A DNA stretch of 64,000 bases, taken from Stomoxys calcitrans (Eukaryota > Arthropoda > Insecta > Diptera > Muscidae). The notes under the pieces were generated by a model. It did no database searches. It worked only from the letters and a program-made list of their open reading frames with translations, and had not been told where the DNA came from. A program made the position numbers and the translations under genes. Where the stretch lies: the NCBI RefSeq assembly GCF_963082655.1, contig NC_081554.1, positions 44,698,291-44,762,290 on the forward strand, in the 5' to 3' direction. Numbering within the stretch: the first letter of the stretch is position 1; every line of letters begins with the position of its first letter. Shown here piece after piece: positions 1-11,279 of the stretch.

Positions 1-154
1 GATTGGCTCCCACACATTTAAATAAACAAAAATACTGCACTGAGTGATGGAGCAGTATCGTTACTCTCTTTTTGTTAATTTCCACTTCAATCTTTACAGA
101 CAATAATTGCGCTGCCAGAGTTGTTCTAAGCCGCTGTCAACATCTTCTTATATA

Positions 155-1045
155 CAAAAATCAATTTGTGTTTGTTTGTTTGTGTGTTTCTTATAGACTC
201 AGAAACGGCTGAACTGATTTTCTTGAAATTTTCACATTTTTTGATATCTGAAGGGGGGGGGGCGGACGCTCCCCCTTACCCCAATTTTCAGAAACGCCAG
301 ATCTCGGAAATGGGTGGTGCGATTTAAGCGAAATTTTGTGTGCTCTCATGTAGTACGCCAAAAATAAAAATTTGGTATCCAAATTTCGGATGGGTTACCT
401 AGGGGGGCCGCCCCACCCTAAAACCTACCAAACATATATTTAGACCAATCACGACAATATGGGACTCAAATAGAGGTATTTAGGATAAGAAAAAGTATCT
501 GATATCCAATTGTCGGACCAAGTGTTTTCGGGGTTGGGGTGGTCCCCCTACCCCAACCCCGAAAACACCCCTAAAACAGACATATTTACCGACCATGGCA
601 ATATGGGACTCAAATGAAAGGTATTTGCGAGTAGAATACAAATCTAATATCCAAATGTGGGACCACGTTTTTGGGGATCCACCCCTTCCCCAAAACACCC
701 TCCAAACCGGACTTATTTACTGACCATGGGAATATGGGGCTTAAATAAAAGGTATTTGAGAGTAGAATTCGAATCTGATATCCAAATATGGGACCAAGTG
801 TTTGGGGGGGCCGTCCCTCCCCAAAAACATCCCCCAAAGGGGACAAATTTACGACCATAGCAATATGGGGCTCAAATGAATGGTTTTTGGGAGTAAAGCA
901 CGAATCTGATATCAATATTCGGGAAAAGTGTCTATGGGGCCACCCTACCCTCACAACACCTCACTTCCTATTTGGGAAGTATTTGCTGCAATATGAGGTT
1001 CAAATAAGAGAGTTTTTAGAATAGAACACGATTCCGACATATATT
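155..1045. repeat. tandem array, ~130-bp units with polyG/polyC tracts
   Basis: Five diverged units share the landmark 'caatatggg', seen near 455, 599, 730, 861 and 989, so the period is about 130-144 bp. Each unit holds an oligo-G and oligo-C stretch followed by 'ctgatatccaa'. The left edge (155-255) is the reverse complement of 52530-52605, so this is the same dispersed family as the duplicated block at 52.1-52.6 kb, in opposite orientation. The open frames across it are proline/glycine-rich by-products of the G/C tracts and I do not consider them genes. Confidence 0.75.
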
Positions 1046-1054
1046 TTCAAGGCC

Positions 1055-1670
1055 AACTCATTGAGTAGCCGCCATATGGTCACCCATAGGAGTGGCGATA
1101 AAATACCCCCCTGTAGAGTGTTTTGTGCCACTTTCTCTCTTATTCCTAGGTCATGGGACTTACAATTTATTCAGCTGTTCCTTAGAACCTGGCCTACCCG
1201 GTATTGGTCTAAGAATTGGATCAGTGTATCGTTTCGTACATCCCTAAAAGCCTCCTCGAAGTCAATGCATACGTCTTGGCATCGAAGGATTCTTCTATTT
1301 TATGCACAAACTCGTACAGAACTGTCTCCACCGACTTTCCTTTGACATAGGCATGCTGTTTGTATTTGAGCAATTCGGTGGATGTCCTACTCTTTATCAT
1401 GATATCCACAATACGTTCAATGGTTTTGATTTTTAAGGGACATAAGGCTTATAGGTCTGTAGGACTTTGGTACCGCATAACTTGCCTTGCCGGGCTTGAG
1501 TATCACAACCATTATTGCCTCCTGCCAGGCTTTCGAAGTATACGGAAGTCCTATGCATGCCTGCACGCTGTGAAAAAAGCGGCCAGCTAGTTCGTCTCTG
1601 CTTGTATTGTAGTAACGCTGACTTAAATGGTGACTTAAATGGTTGGACATCTCTCTAAATAGGAATTTTG
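1055..1670 (-). pseudogene. LINE-A reverse transcriptase fragment
   Basis: On the - strand broken frames read a reverse transcriptase N-terminal half. It includes a 'KPGK...YRPISLMS' segment and 'MIKSRTSTELLKYKQHAYVKGKSVET'-like text, the same as in the LINE-A copies at 5.5 kb and 55.8 kb. The frame is interrupted several times and the end at 1062-1200 matches 55755-55910. It is an orphan fragment of a non-LTR retrotransposon with no intact product. Confidence 0.75.
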
Positions 1671-1679
1671 TTCAAAGGG

Positions 1680-2340
1680 ATAACCCACATTAAGTTTTAA
1701 TGAGTTAAGCAACAAATTCCATAGGACTCCTGAACTCCTCCCAAGATTTCTTGGGAGCATTTTTTAATTCGGGTAGATCATTCCACAGCTTTAAATATCA
1801 TGGGAATATTGTGTACTCAAATTAATAAATGTGTTGATACTTGGCCGTATTCTTTAATGAACAAGCAGTGCATGTTGTATTCCCCTCTCTCTCTCTTTCT
1901 TTCTCTGTCTGTCGTTTACTGAGGAAATACAAATTAATTAGAAACCTTAAAGTAATGCTCCCATTTCCCTCTCTTAATTATGCTCGTACTTGAACATTGA
2001 GTGAAACGAGGCCAAGATTTGTTTGATTAAACCCCTCTTCCCCATAGTTGGGTCATAAATGACTTCCGATCACTTCCGGTTTGAGTTGAGAAAATGGGAG
2101 CATCGCTCTAGATGAGTAGCACATGTTGCGTTTTACATTTGTGACCAAACATTTGACTGTGGGCATTTTGTTTTCGTGTTTCACCAAAATTAACCCAATT
2201 CTTGGGATTTTTCACAACTACAGCAATAACAACAAAAGTGACAAAAGCTTTTGAAATAAATTTTGCGTTATTAAATTGAACTTCTTGAGCGTAGTACTGT
2301 TAGTAGTACATTGCGAATTGACTTCAATCCACTAACCGAC
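1680..2340. other. single-copy-looking noncoding stretch
   Basis: I see no similarity to the repeat families of this window and no convincing exon. It contains a short CT-rich microsatellite near 1887-1910. It lies next to the candidate - strand exon at 2349-2523, so it could be intron or flank of that gene. Confidence 0.4.
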
Positions 2341-2348
2341 TTACTTAC

Positions 2349-2523
2349 ACTGCGTGCGTACGAGTGAGGGTGTGAGGACATCCGGCGACCTGTTTACTTT
2401 GCTGCCAAATCTGAGCTTGAAAATATAGTCAGGGAAACTAGGCAAATAAAATGCGTGTAAGATTTGCATGATGACAGCGGATGCCAGCAAAACAATTGGG
2501 GTCACTTTCTTAAAGTCTAACAT
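2349..2523 (-). CDS. candidate first coding exon of an unidentified membrane or secreted protein
   Basis: Reading the - strand, an ATG at 2523 opens 58 codons plus one base, followed directly by a GTAAGT splice donor (2348 to 2343). The peptide starts M-L-D-F-K-K and has an uninterrupted hydrophobic stretch at residues 8-27. A polar, basic segment follows (residues 36-58, with R-F-G-S-K and V-R-T-Q). This is the layout of a type II signal anchor or signal peptide. The frame also stays open upstream of the ATG, so the start is not certain. The surrounding DNA lacks the repeats found elsewhere, as expected near a real gene. I do not recognise the family. Further exons would lie to the left, partly outside the window. 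It could still be a chance open frame next to a chance donor. Confidence 0.35.
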
Positions 2524-3255
2524 AATTACAACAAATGTGTGATTGGTATACGATTGGTATTTTTGTTGAGTACAAAAATTGAAGCGTCTGACTAGCTTTA
2601 AGGCACTTAAATCGAGGTCTGGGTCATAGCAAATTAACATTTTGTTGACAAATTATAACAACATAAGCGACTTATGATTAAAAGGAACAACGAAATGTTG
2701 AACAATTGAAGGGGCAGTATTTGTTATTCATTAGTTGCTGGCCTACAATTGTTGGGCTAGGACCATACAATGTATGGTTTATGTCAAAACTCATACAAAA
2801 TTGGGAACCGATTAAATTGGAGACTCCCTTATTTAAGTACTAGTGTGAGTAAAACATTGTTACAGAGTTCTGGGAAATTTTCTTTTTATACAAAATTTCC
2901 ATAGATTTTCTTTGAAGACAAAATTTTAATGAAATTTTCTTCAAAGACAAAATTCTAAAATAAATAGAAATAGGGAAATATCTACCTTTACTATAAAGAA
3001 GATGTTTCCCATTCAGACTCAGATATCGACTATGTCAACAAAACAGTCATCGCAGCCGAGTCGAGAGATAAGGTCAGCGGGATGATAGCAGTAATGGGCC
3101 TAAGGCCCAAGCTTAGCTCACAAGAAAACCGAGAAAGTCATCCGGACACGACGAAGGAAACTGAAGAGTAGGTTCCAGCACCGCAATCAAGCGAAAGTGC
3201 AGGATGCTCGTAGGGATAGAACTGACATTCCAACCATTCGTAAAGAAGCTGGAAC

Positions 3256-3632
3256 TATAAACAGTTCTCCCGAAGAGCAGAACACTGCGAAACCATTGTA
3301 AACCCACTTTCAAGTACTCTGGGAAGACCATACCAGATATACCTCAATGGAAACTCCAGACAGTATTCTACTGAAGGAGACAAAGACGGAACAGGTACAA
3401 AAGAAGCTGGAAATATAAACAGTTCTCCCGAAGAGCAGAACACTGTGAAACCACTGAAAACCCACTTTTAAGTACTCTGGAAAGAACACGCCAGCTATAC
3501 CTCAATGGAAACTCCAGACAGTATAAACAGTTCTCCCGAAGAGCAGAACACTGCTTAACCACTGAAAACCCACTTTCAAGTACTCTGGAAAGAACACGCC
3601 AGCTATACCTCAATGGAAACTCCAGACAGTAT
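3256..3632 (+). repeat. tandem triplication inside LINE-A ORF1
   Basis: The motif 'tataaacagttctcccg' recurs at 3256, 3414 and 3522, giving units of 158, 108 and about 110 bp. The last two are nearly identical ('gaacacgccagctatacctc' in both), while the first carries about 50 bp more. The second step is the younger one. Confidence 0.85.
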
Positions 3633-3740
3633 CCTAGGGGGGAGACAAAGTCGGAACAGGTACAAAGGAAGCGCGTACTGCTGCTGAGTCTCTATGGAGA
3701 CTGTGACTACCAAATGAACCCCACAGCCATCTCGGAAGGG

Positions 3741-4176
3741 GAATATAGTCGCTGAAAAAGGTAAGGAGCCACCCTCTTAAGCCACTTGGTCAGGAGGCAA
3801 AACTGAGACGCGCTGACAATGCAGTCATTGATATCAGCAGTGCACCCTGGAGGATTCCACCAGATCATCAGTTCCAAGTGAAGGATTTGATTAATCAGCG
3901 GGATTTGGGACATGCGTTAAAACCTGGAGAATCTTCATGACAAGCTTGATTTTGTACTGAATATAGTCGCTGAAAAAGGTAAGGAGTCATCCTCTTAAGC
4001 CACTTGGCCAGGAGGTATAACAGAGACAAGCTGACAATGCAGTCATTGATATCAGCAGTAAACCCTGGAGGGTTCCAAAAGATCATCAGTTCCAAGTGAA
4101 GGATTTGATTAACCAGCGGATTTTGGAACATGGGTTAAAACCTGGAGAGTCTTCATGACAAACTTGATTTTGTATT
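3741..4176 (+). repeat. 218-bp direct tandem duplication
   Basis: 'gaatatagtcgctgaaaaag' starts at 3741 and again at 3959. The two 218-bp units run side by side with scattered substitutions (roughly 90% alike by eye). Both belong to the ORF1 remnant of LINE-A. Confidence 0.88.
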
Positions 4177-4649
4177 TGTCCAAGCCTGTCTCTTTCAAAA
4201 TTGGGAAGACTAGGATAGGCAATGATATCCGACACCACCTCCCACGTCGGACTTGCACAGATTGATGAAGAAGGTAAAACAAACAGAAAATGAGGTAATA
4301 ATAGGGGCGATGCGATTTCTCAACACATTTCATGGGGTAGTACCAACTAGGGCTGCTGAGTTTTGACTTGACTCCGACTCCGATTGCGGAGTCGACTCCA
4401 AGTACTAAAATTAGTTTAACATTTGACAGTTGTCTGTGACGATATGTTCGGAAAATCTAATCGAAGAGATTCAATATTGGAGAATCTCCATGGAACACTC
4501 TTTCTCTGACCATCCCTTCATTAGGTTAAGAATAGCACGGCCAGCTTCGAATCCGATAAGCTTCCGGAATAAATTGAAACATACAAAATTCCGAAGGCTA
4601 CTCAGAAAAAAACCTGGACAAGATAATTTAGATTGTCCAAGCATAGAAG

Positions 4650-4951
4650 AGGCCACCGTAGCGCAGAGGTTACCATCTCCGCCTATGACGCTGAACGCCT
4701 GGGTTCGAATCCTGGCGAGACCATCAGAAAAAAATTTTCAGCGGTGGCTTTCCCCTCCCAATGCTGGCAACATTTGTGAGGTACTATGCCGTGTAAAACT
4801 TCTCTTCAAAGAGGTGTCGCACTGCGGCACGACGTTCGGATTCGGCTATAAACAGGAGGCTCCTTATCATTGAGCTTAAAAAAACTTAAATCGAACTGCA
4901 CTCATTGATATGTGAGAAATTTGCCTCTGTTCCTTTGTGGGCAAAATTTGC
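4650..4951 (+). mobile_element. tRNA-derived SINE
   Basis: The head carries a pol III A box ('tagcgcagaggt') and a B box ('ggttcgaatcc'). Then come the family body ('gctggcaacatttgtgaggt', 'gtgtcgcactgcggcac') and the tail 'gggcaaaatttgcaa'. An 11-bp target-site duplication flanks it: AAGCATAGAAG (4639-4649) and AAGTATAGAAG (4952-4962), one mismatch. Confidence 0.88.
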
Positions 4952-5904
4952 AAGTATAGAAGACATTGACGACAATGTCAACAGGAGTACGACTGCACTG
5001 GTGGGGTCATTTGAAGACAGTTCTCCTCTTCGGGAAAGGAAATCAGTCCAAAAATAACCATGGATGACCGGGGAGATTCGCAATATTGAGAAAGAGGTCC
5101 GCAGAATTTTAAACAGAGCACATCATAAAAAAGCTGAAGTATATTGGGATATGTATTACAGACGGCTCATGGAATACAATAACATTAACGGAGCGGCAAA
5201 ACTTGCCTCCTGGAAGCTTTTCTCTCATAACTTAAACATTAGTAGACGACATGAGAGTGAGAGCAGATGAAAACCAATTTTCCACAGGATACGACGGAAC
5301 TCCAGGTGACACTGGAATCTTAGAATAATGACGTTGATCGAAGGTTTATCATTACAAAATTTATGGTGAAGGAATCCTTGAGGAGCTTCAAACCGTTTAA
5401 GCCACCCGGACCTTATGGAATATTAACCTGACCAATATATCCAGAGCGTGCCTAGGACTTACATATACTCCTAAAGTCTGGCAGGAGGCACGGGTGGTAT
5501 TTATAACCAAGCCCGGCAAGGCAAGACCTATAAGACTTACCTCCTTTCTACTCAAAACTATGGAACGTATTGTGGACACTATGATAAAGAGTAGGACATC
5601 TAGCGAAATGCTCAAATACAAAGAGCTTTCCCATGTCAAGGGAAGGTCGGTGGAGACTGCCCTGCACGAGGTTGTGCATAAAATAGATGTACACATTGGC
5701 GATTTGCATTGACATCGAGGGGGCTTTTAACAATGTGCGGACAGTACCGGGTGGACCGGGTCCTTAGGGACTGGATAAACCATATGCTAGGGAACAGGTG
5801 AAGAACATTGTGGGTCCCCTGACATAAATATGAGGAAGAATGTGGCACAGGGCACGCCACAAGGGGGCATTTTGTCGCCACTCCTATGGGTGACCACCAT
5901 AAAT

Positions 5905-6015
5905 CAATCCCGTGGCAACCGGTTGTACCTACCGAATTGACCCGATGAAGCCCTTTATTGACGAGGGCTGCCGCCTCAGTGTGGAACACACTGCTAGAAC
6001 AACAACAACAACCAC
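5905..6015 (+). mobile_element. short (CAA)n-tailed element, ~105 bp
   Basis: It opens 'caatcccgtggcaaccgg', passes 'ggctgccgcctcagtgtgg' and ends in a (CAA)n run. It lies inside the LINE-A RT region. An imperfect target-site duplication (cacCATAAAT and cactATAATT) flanks it. Other copies are at 24664-24766, 40055-40156 and 62498-62603. Confidence 0.8.
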
Positions 6016-6509
6016 TATAATTGACCAATTGCGGATGTTGACTGCTAAGCAGACGATGTTATAATACTTCTAAGGGGTAGGGACCCGACCCAGCTCTGCA
6101 GAAGGGCCGAAAGGGTCTTGCATATGGCATATGACTGCGCTAGACCCAGAGGTTCTCAATCTTAACCCAAAGAAGACTGAGATATGCCTGTTTACGAGGA
6201 AGACGAAGGTGGGCCAATTTGACGCACCACGTTTCCTCAGTAAAACAATTTCGATATCTGACAAGGTCAAATACTTTGGTGTTATCTTGGACAGGAAACT
6301 GAATTGGAAGTGTCACATTCAGGAGCGTACTGACTAACAGATGTTGGGGCCGTAGGCTCGAAATGGGGCCTGAATCCAAGGATAGTCCACTGGCTCTACA
6401 GGAGCGTGATTAGACCAATACTTAATTACGCCTTAGTAGTTTGGTGGACTGCGATGGAGAAAAAGTGCAACGTTAGGTTCAGGTTCCTGACATAAGCGTA
6501 CCCCTTCTA

Positions 6510-6815
6510 CTAAATTTCCCATGAACATTCCACCAAGGAACAGGGGATACTTCTCTCATATCAATGAGTGCAGCCCGATTTAAGTTTAAGCTCAATGATA
6601 AAGGGCCTACTTTTTTATGCCGAGTCCGAACGGCGCTCCGTATAACGACACCACTTTGTAGAGAAGTTTTTAACATGGCAGGATACCTCACAAATGTAGC
6701 CAGCATTAGTAAGGGGATAACCACCACTAAACATTTTCTGACGTTCACGCCGGGATTTGAATCCAGGCGTTCGGCGTCATAAGCGGATATGATAACCTCT
6801 TCGCCACGGTGGTAT
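6510..6815 (-). mobile_element. tRNA-derived SINE, diverged
   Basis: The reverse complement of the SINE family: tail 'cccatgaacattcc' on the left, B-box complement 'ggatttgaatcc' and A-box complement on the right. It carries more substitutions than the copies at 25.7 or 27.5 kb, so it is an older insertion. It separates the LINE-A RT part from the RNase H part. Confidence 0.82.
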
Positions 6816-7740
6816 TAAGGACCACTCCTACTAGGGCAGTGGAAACCATTCTAAATATCCGACCCATAGACATGCAGATGTGAGGCAATAATTACGGCTA
6901 TGAGACTTAAGGCGATGGGAGAATGGATAGAGGATAGGAGCAGCTCATACCATCGCGGTATAATCGAGGCGACGATAGGGAACCTGGAAGGAAGGGAAGA
7001 GGTTTCCGATCGGATACCTAAGACGACACTTGAGGTCGAGTGAGAAGTACTGATGTCAGCGGTTCAGTCTTGGATTGACGGAACCCTGGTATTGCCATCT
7101 GGAAGATCATGTTACACGGATGGATCAAAGCTAGAGGACAGAGTGGGCCTCATTAAGAATCCAAGGAATAAGATCTTTTTTAGATGGCCTGACCACAATA
7201 CGATCCTGCAGGCAGAGATCCGGCAGATCATGGAATACGTGAGGTGTTAACGCGAGGACTTGGAGTATGAACTTCTTTACCGACAATAAACAGACCATAA
7301 GGGCAATAACAACCAGGACAGTAAGGTCACGAACAGTCTTGGAATGTATGAAGGAGACTAACTCCTTCTCTGAAGATGGCACGATCCTCATCGTTTAAAT
7401 GCCGGGCCATAGCAGAGTAACTGGGAATGAGGAAGCAGACGATTTGGCAGTGAAGCCCTCAGAACTGCCCTCAATAAACTTGGTTAACCCGAAGCCTTTC
7501 GGGCCGACGCAGTCCGAGTTAAGGGCGTGTGCGATAAATGCGCATGCAACCCTGTGGAACAGCGAAACGGTCGGTAGGACGACGAAATTCCTATGGGGAG
7601 ATCCAGATCTTGAGAAGACGTGGCATGGAAAACAATTAAGGATTTGGTTAGTAGCACGGAATTTCTAACTAAGATTTTCTTTTTCGAAGTTTATTTTGTT
7701 TTAGTATTTAGAGAGCACAATAAGCCGTTTGCTGGCTAAG

Positions 7741-8905
7741 GTTTTTGGGCCAAATTTCAGCCAAATCAGGTGAAATTGAGACCTATAAGCGCTCAAGAAG
7801 TCATCTGTTTAAAGACCGATTTGGATCATACTTGGCATGGATGTTGGGAGTCATAACTCAAGTCTTTGTATCAACTTTTCCATCAAATCGGATGAAAATT
7901 GAGGCTTCTTGGGGCTCAAGAAGTCAAATCCGGGGATCGGTTTATGTGGGGGCTATATCTGTTTATAGACCGTTTCGGTTCATACTTAGCATGGATGTTG
8001 GAAGTCATAACTCAAGTCATTGTTCCAAATTTCAGCCAAATCGGATGGAAATTAAGGCTTCTAAGGGCTCAAGAAGTCAAATCCAGGTATCAGTTTATGT
8101 GGGGGCTATATCTGTTTTTAGACCGTTTCACCCGTGCCGGGATAGCTGTGAGCACCACACAGGCTGAAACATACAGGTCCGATCTGTGTAGTGTTCATTG
8201 CTGTAGCGAAAAGCTTAGCTGAGAGCTACCGGGCGCATCCACAGGTTGGGGATAGTGGAATGCTCCATACGGAGTAGCTGCAACGGTAGTCGCGGACAAT
8301 CAGCGGTATTGATCGGAGAGTCTCAGTGAGTGGTCGAATGGCACCGGCTCTTGCATAAATACTGGGTGCCTATGATGCTCGATATGACAACGCGAGTTAT
8401 TGGCGTCTTTAAATAACCAATGGCCACCCTGTACCCGCGGCGATCGGTCCTCTGGACCGGATCGTGCTTGCTCACCTACGGGAGTTTGACGAGGATCGCC
8501 ACCTCCACATGAAAATGTGGCTACAACAACAACAACATAGACCGATTCGGTACATACTTGGCATAACTTAAAACTTTGTTCCAAATTTCAGCCAAATCGG
8601 ATGAAAATTAAGGCTTCTAAGTGTACAAAAAGTGAAATCTGGGGATCGGTTTATATGGGGGCTATATTCAAATCTGGGTCGATATGGTCCATTTGCAATC
8701 CCCAACGACCTACATTAATAAGATTGTAGGATGTATTCTGTGCAAAATTTCAAGCGGCTAGCTTAACGCGTTCGACCGCTCTCATGATTTCGACAGACGG
8801 ACGGACGGACAACCGAACGGACGGCTAGTTAGACTCAGAATGTCGAGACGATCCATGGGGTCACAGATCAATATTTCGAGGTGTTACAAACGGAATGATT
8901 AGATT
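7741..8905 (+). repeat. 153-bp-monomer repeat element, split by a 412-bp insert
   Basis: Units of the form 'aaatcggatgaaaatt ... ggtttatgtgggggctatat' are repeated. They are followed by the family trailer: 'gcgttcgaccgct', an 'acggacggac' run, and 'gaggtgttacaaacggaatg' near 8880. The monomers at 7745-8125 and 8538-8700 are one array interrupted by the insert at 8126-8537. The open frames across the array are repeat artefacts. Confidence 0.8.
8126..8537 (+). mobile_element. 412-bp (CAA)n-tailed insertion with perfect TSD
   Basis: TAGACCG occurs at 8119-8125 and again at 8538-8544. Removing the insert and one copy restores a normal monomer ('gtttttagaccg' joined to 'attcggtacat'). The 3' end 'gtggctacaacaacaacaac' resembles the tail of the roughly 105-bp elements, which suggests both are moved by the same kind of LINE machinery. 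I see no coding region in it. Confidence 0.82.
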
Positions 8906-9735
8906 AAAAACAGGTGTTTCATCATCAAAGTAAATAAATTGGCAATTTTTCAACCTAATGAGAGAAATTCATTAGTCAATTCTCACCTTACATTAAAATG
9001 CATGACGGCATTAATTTGAATGGTTCTCCTTACAGGCTATATTCAAAATACAACACAGTCACCCATTCACGTACTCATGGGAAAATATTACTTTGCTAAA
9101 AATCACAATGACATGGACAAATTTGGGGCACTCCAATCATCAAAAATGTTTATGAAAACAATATGTCAACAAAAATGTTGTTTCCTTGGCTAAATTTGCA
9201 TGAAACAACATTCTGGCGGGACAAACAAAAAAAAAAACAAACTCCAAAAACACACACACACACATCCCCATACAGAGATTATTCATAATTATAATTACTT
9301 CTGAAATGTACTCGTCAACAAAAAAAAAAGGCAACCAAAGGGACCAAGAAATCTTTAAGAACATACTTCAGCTTTGTAAGTTCCTTAACAGCTTTAACTT
9401 AACCTACTTTTGCGATGGACTCAATAAAAATCACTGCTGAAATTCTCGACTCTGAGTACATGCCAAATAAAAATAAAACATAATTTATAAAAATAGGATC
9501 CAACCAAAACAAAAAGAACAAGGCTAAATTGGAAAAAGTCCACAATAAAACACACTCGAAAAAAAACGTGTGCTGTAGATGTGTCCCTATGGCAGCAATT
9601 TTGTTCATTATGATCCTTTACGGGGGGGGAATGCTCTCTTTTCAACGAAATTTCCGGCAGTTACAATGACCACAAGTCACATACACACTCAAGCACATGC
9701 TTTTAACGAATTTGATGTGTGGCTGTCCCCATCAT
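8906..9735. other. noncoding stretch without recognised features
   Basis: AT-rich sequence with A-runs and a short (CA)n near 9250-9265. The open frames here are short and dominated by A/T runs, and I found no splice-bounded exon. Confidence 0.45.
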
Positions 9736-9952
9736 TGCAAGTTACGCTGCACAGTGGGATAGAATCGAAAAAATAACTACAATAGTAAAAAATCTGCCAT
9801 TTGAGAAGGGGTAGAGATACCCCTTTGAAGTTTTAAATAGTTAGAGCTGAAGTGTAAATGAAATTCTTAAGGCCCTAGTTGGTCCGGGCGCGACTTGCAG
9901 GCCCTAAAGTCGGTCACCTGGGCATTTCTAAAATTTTCCAAGTTCGGCCGGA
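9736..9952 (+). repeat. dispersed repeat ('cacagtgggatagaatc')
   Basis: The block 'cacagtgggatagaatcgaa ... aaatctgccatttgagaa ... aggccctagttggtcc' recurs at 63725-63960. It also occurs partially at 14440-14545 and 50590-50740, and inverted at 30690-30805 and 38360-38470. It has no coding content and its class is unknown. Confidence 0.7.
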
Positions 9953-9954
9953 CA

Positions 9955-11258
9955 AAATTTTATATACCCTCCACCATGGATCGTATTTGTCGAGATCTTT
10001 GCGCAGTATCTCTTTTTAGCCAATCATAGAATAATGACTAAGGACTGTTATGCTATTGGAGCTATGTCAAGTTATAGTCCGATTCAGACCATAAATATTG
10101 GGTTGCCCAAAAAGTAATTGCGGATTTTTCATATAGTCGGCGTTGACAAGTCACAGCTTGTGACTCTGTAATTGCATTCTTTCTTCTGTCAGTTATCAGC
10201 TGTTACTTTTAGCTTGCTTTAGAAAAAAAGTGTAAAAAAAGTATATTTGATTAAAGTTCATTCTAAGCTTTATTAAAAATGCATTTACTTTCTTTTAAAA
10301 AATCAGCAATTACTTTTTGGGCAACCCATATTTCAGTCCATTCGGATAAAATTGCGTCTTTTAGAGGCTAAAGAAGCAAAATCGGGCGATCGAAATAGAT
10401 GAGAGCTGTATCAAGCTATAGATCGATTTAAACCATATTGCACACATATGAATCGGGTGAGAATTGCGCCCTCTAGCGGCTCTAGAAGTCAAGATCCAAG
10501 ATCGGTTTATATGACACCTATACCAGGTTATGGACCGATTTGAACCATACTTCGCACAAATGTTGGAAGTGATACCAAAACACCACGTGCAAAATTAAAG
10601 CTAAATCGGATAAGAATTGCGTCTTCTAAAAGCTCAAGAAGTCAAGACCCAAAATCAGTTTATATGATAGTTATATCAGGTTATGAACCGATTTGTGTCA
10701 TACTTAGCATAGCTGTTGAAAGTTATATCAAAACACTACGCGCAAAATTTTAACCAAATCGGATGAGAATAGCGCCCTCTAGCGGTTCAAGAAGTCCAAA
10801 TCCAAGATCGGTTTATATGGCACCAATACCAGGTTATGAACCGATTTGAACCATACTTCGCACAAATGTTGAACGTGATACCAAAACACTCCGTGCAAAA
10901 TTACAGCCAAATCGGATAAGAATTGCGCCTTCCAAAAGCTAAAGAAGTCAAGACCCAAGATCGGTTTATATCGCAGCTATATCAAAACATGGACCGATAT
11001 GGCGCATCTGTAATCCCAATCAACCTACACTAATAAGAAGTATTTGCGCAAAATTGCAAGCGGCTAGCATTACTCCTTCGAAAGTTAGGGTGCTTTCGAC
11101 AGACGGACTTACGGACAGACGGACGGACATAGCTAGTTCGACTTAAAATGTCACGACGATCAAGAATATATATACTTTGTAGGATCTTATATCGAGGTGT
11201 TACAAACAGAATGACGTAATTAGTATACCCCACTCCTATAGTGAAGGTTATAAAAAAT
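9955..11258 (+). repeat. 153-bp-monomer repeat element with nested MITE
   Basis: It starts 'ttatataccctccaccatgg', runs through about five monomers ('atcggtttatatg..', 'accaggttatggaccgattt'), and ends in the trailer 'acggacagacggacggac', 'gaggtgttacaaacagaatg' and 'gtataccccactcc'. Both edges carry the 'tataccc' signature. The MITE at 10098-10329 lies inside. Confidence 0.82.
10098..10329 (+). mobile_element. mariner-type MITE, copy 1
   Basis: Terminal inverted repeats 'ttgggttgcccaaaaagtaa' and its complement ('ttactttttgggcaaccca') are flanked by TA on both sides. There is no open frame inside. The TIR and TA target suggest Tc1/mariner mobilisation; the assignment is by inference. Confidence 0.88.
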
Positions 11259-11279
11259 TGGAAAATTGCTCCGGGCTCT

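Larger units (their letters stand above)
2990..4340 (+). pseudogene. LINE-A ORF1 (gag-like) remnant with internal duplications
   Basis: The sequence at 3830-3900 is the reverse complement of 56411-56480, which belongs to the ORF1 part of the inverted LINE-A copy at 54-57 kb; the shared core is 'gatctggtggaatcct'. No frame is open for long. Two separate tandem duplications lie within it. The product of such an ORF1 would be an RNA-binding, nucleic-acid chaperone protein, but this copy is dead. Confidence 0.6.
4430..7670 (+). pseudogene. LINE-A endonuclease / reverse transcriptase / RNase H remnant
   Basis: Recognisable pieces are an endonuclease end with an S-F-S-D-H-P-like motif (about 4490-4520), and RT blocks 'KPGKARPIRL' and 'MIKSRTSSEMLKYKE' (5500-5660). 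The RT thumb block 'NPKKTEICLFTRKTKVGQ' follows at 6170-6220, with 'GVILDRKLNWK' near 6280-6310. An RNase H opening with a C-Y-T-D-G-S-K motif (7110-7130) is followed by 'RVTGNEEADDLAV' (7420-7455). Each is in a different frame, with stops between, and inserts split the RT. This copy cannot make a functional enzyme. Confidence 0.8.
2990..7740 (+). mobile_element. LINE-A: long, decayed RNase H-bearing non-LTR retrotransposon
   Basis: From left to right this copy carries an ORF1-like part (2990-4340), a scrap of endonuclease (4430-4560), a reverse transcriptase (5080-6480), an RNase H and C-terminal part (6830-7670), and a 3' untranslated end close to that of the 47.9-49.1 kb copy. The order is that of RNase H-encoding LINEs (LOA/I/R1-like clades; I cannot assign one from sequence alone). 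Frames are broken in many places. Two SINEs (4650-4951, 6510-6815) and a (CAA)n-tailed element (5905-6015) sit inside it. That 2990-4340 and 5080-7740 are one element is inferred from order and orientation. Confidence 0.7.

Noticed and set aside
9140..9776. Short hydrophobic open frames on both strands
   Set aside because: Produced by A/T runs. No domain, no splice borders, no similarity to anything recognised.
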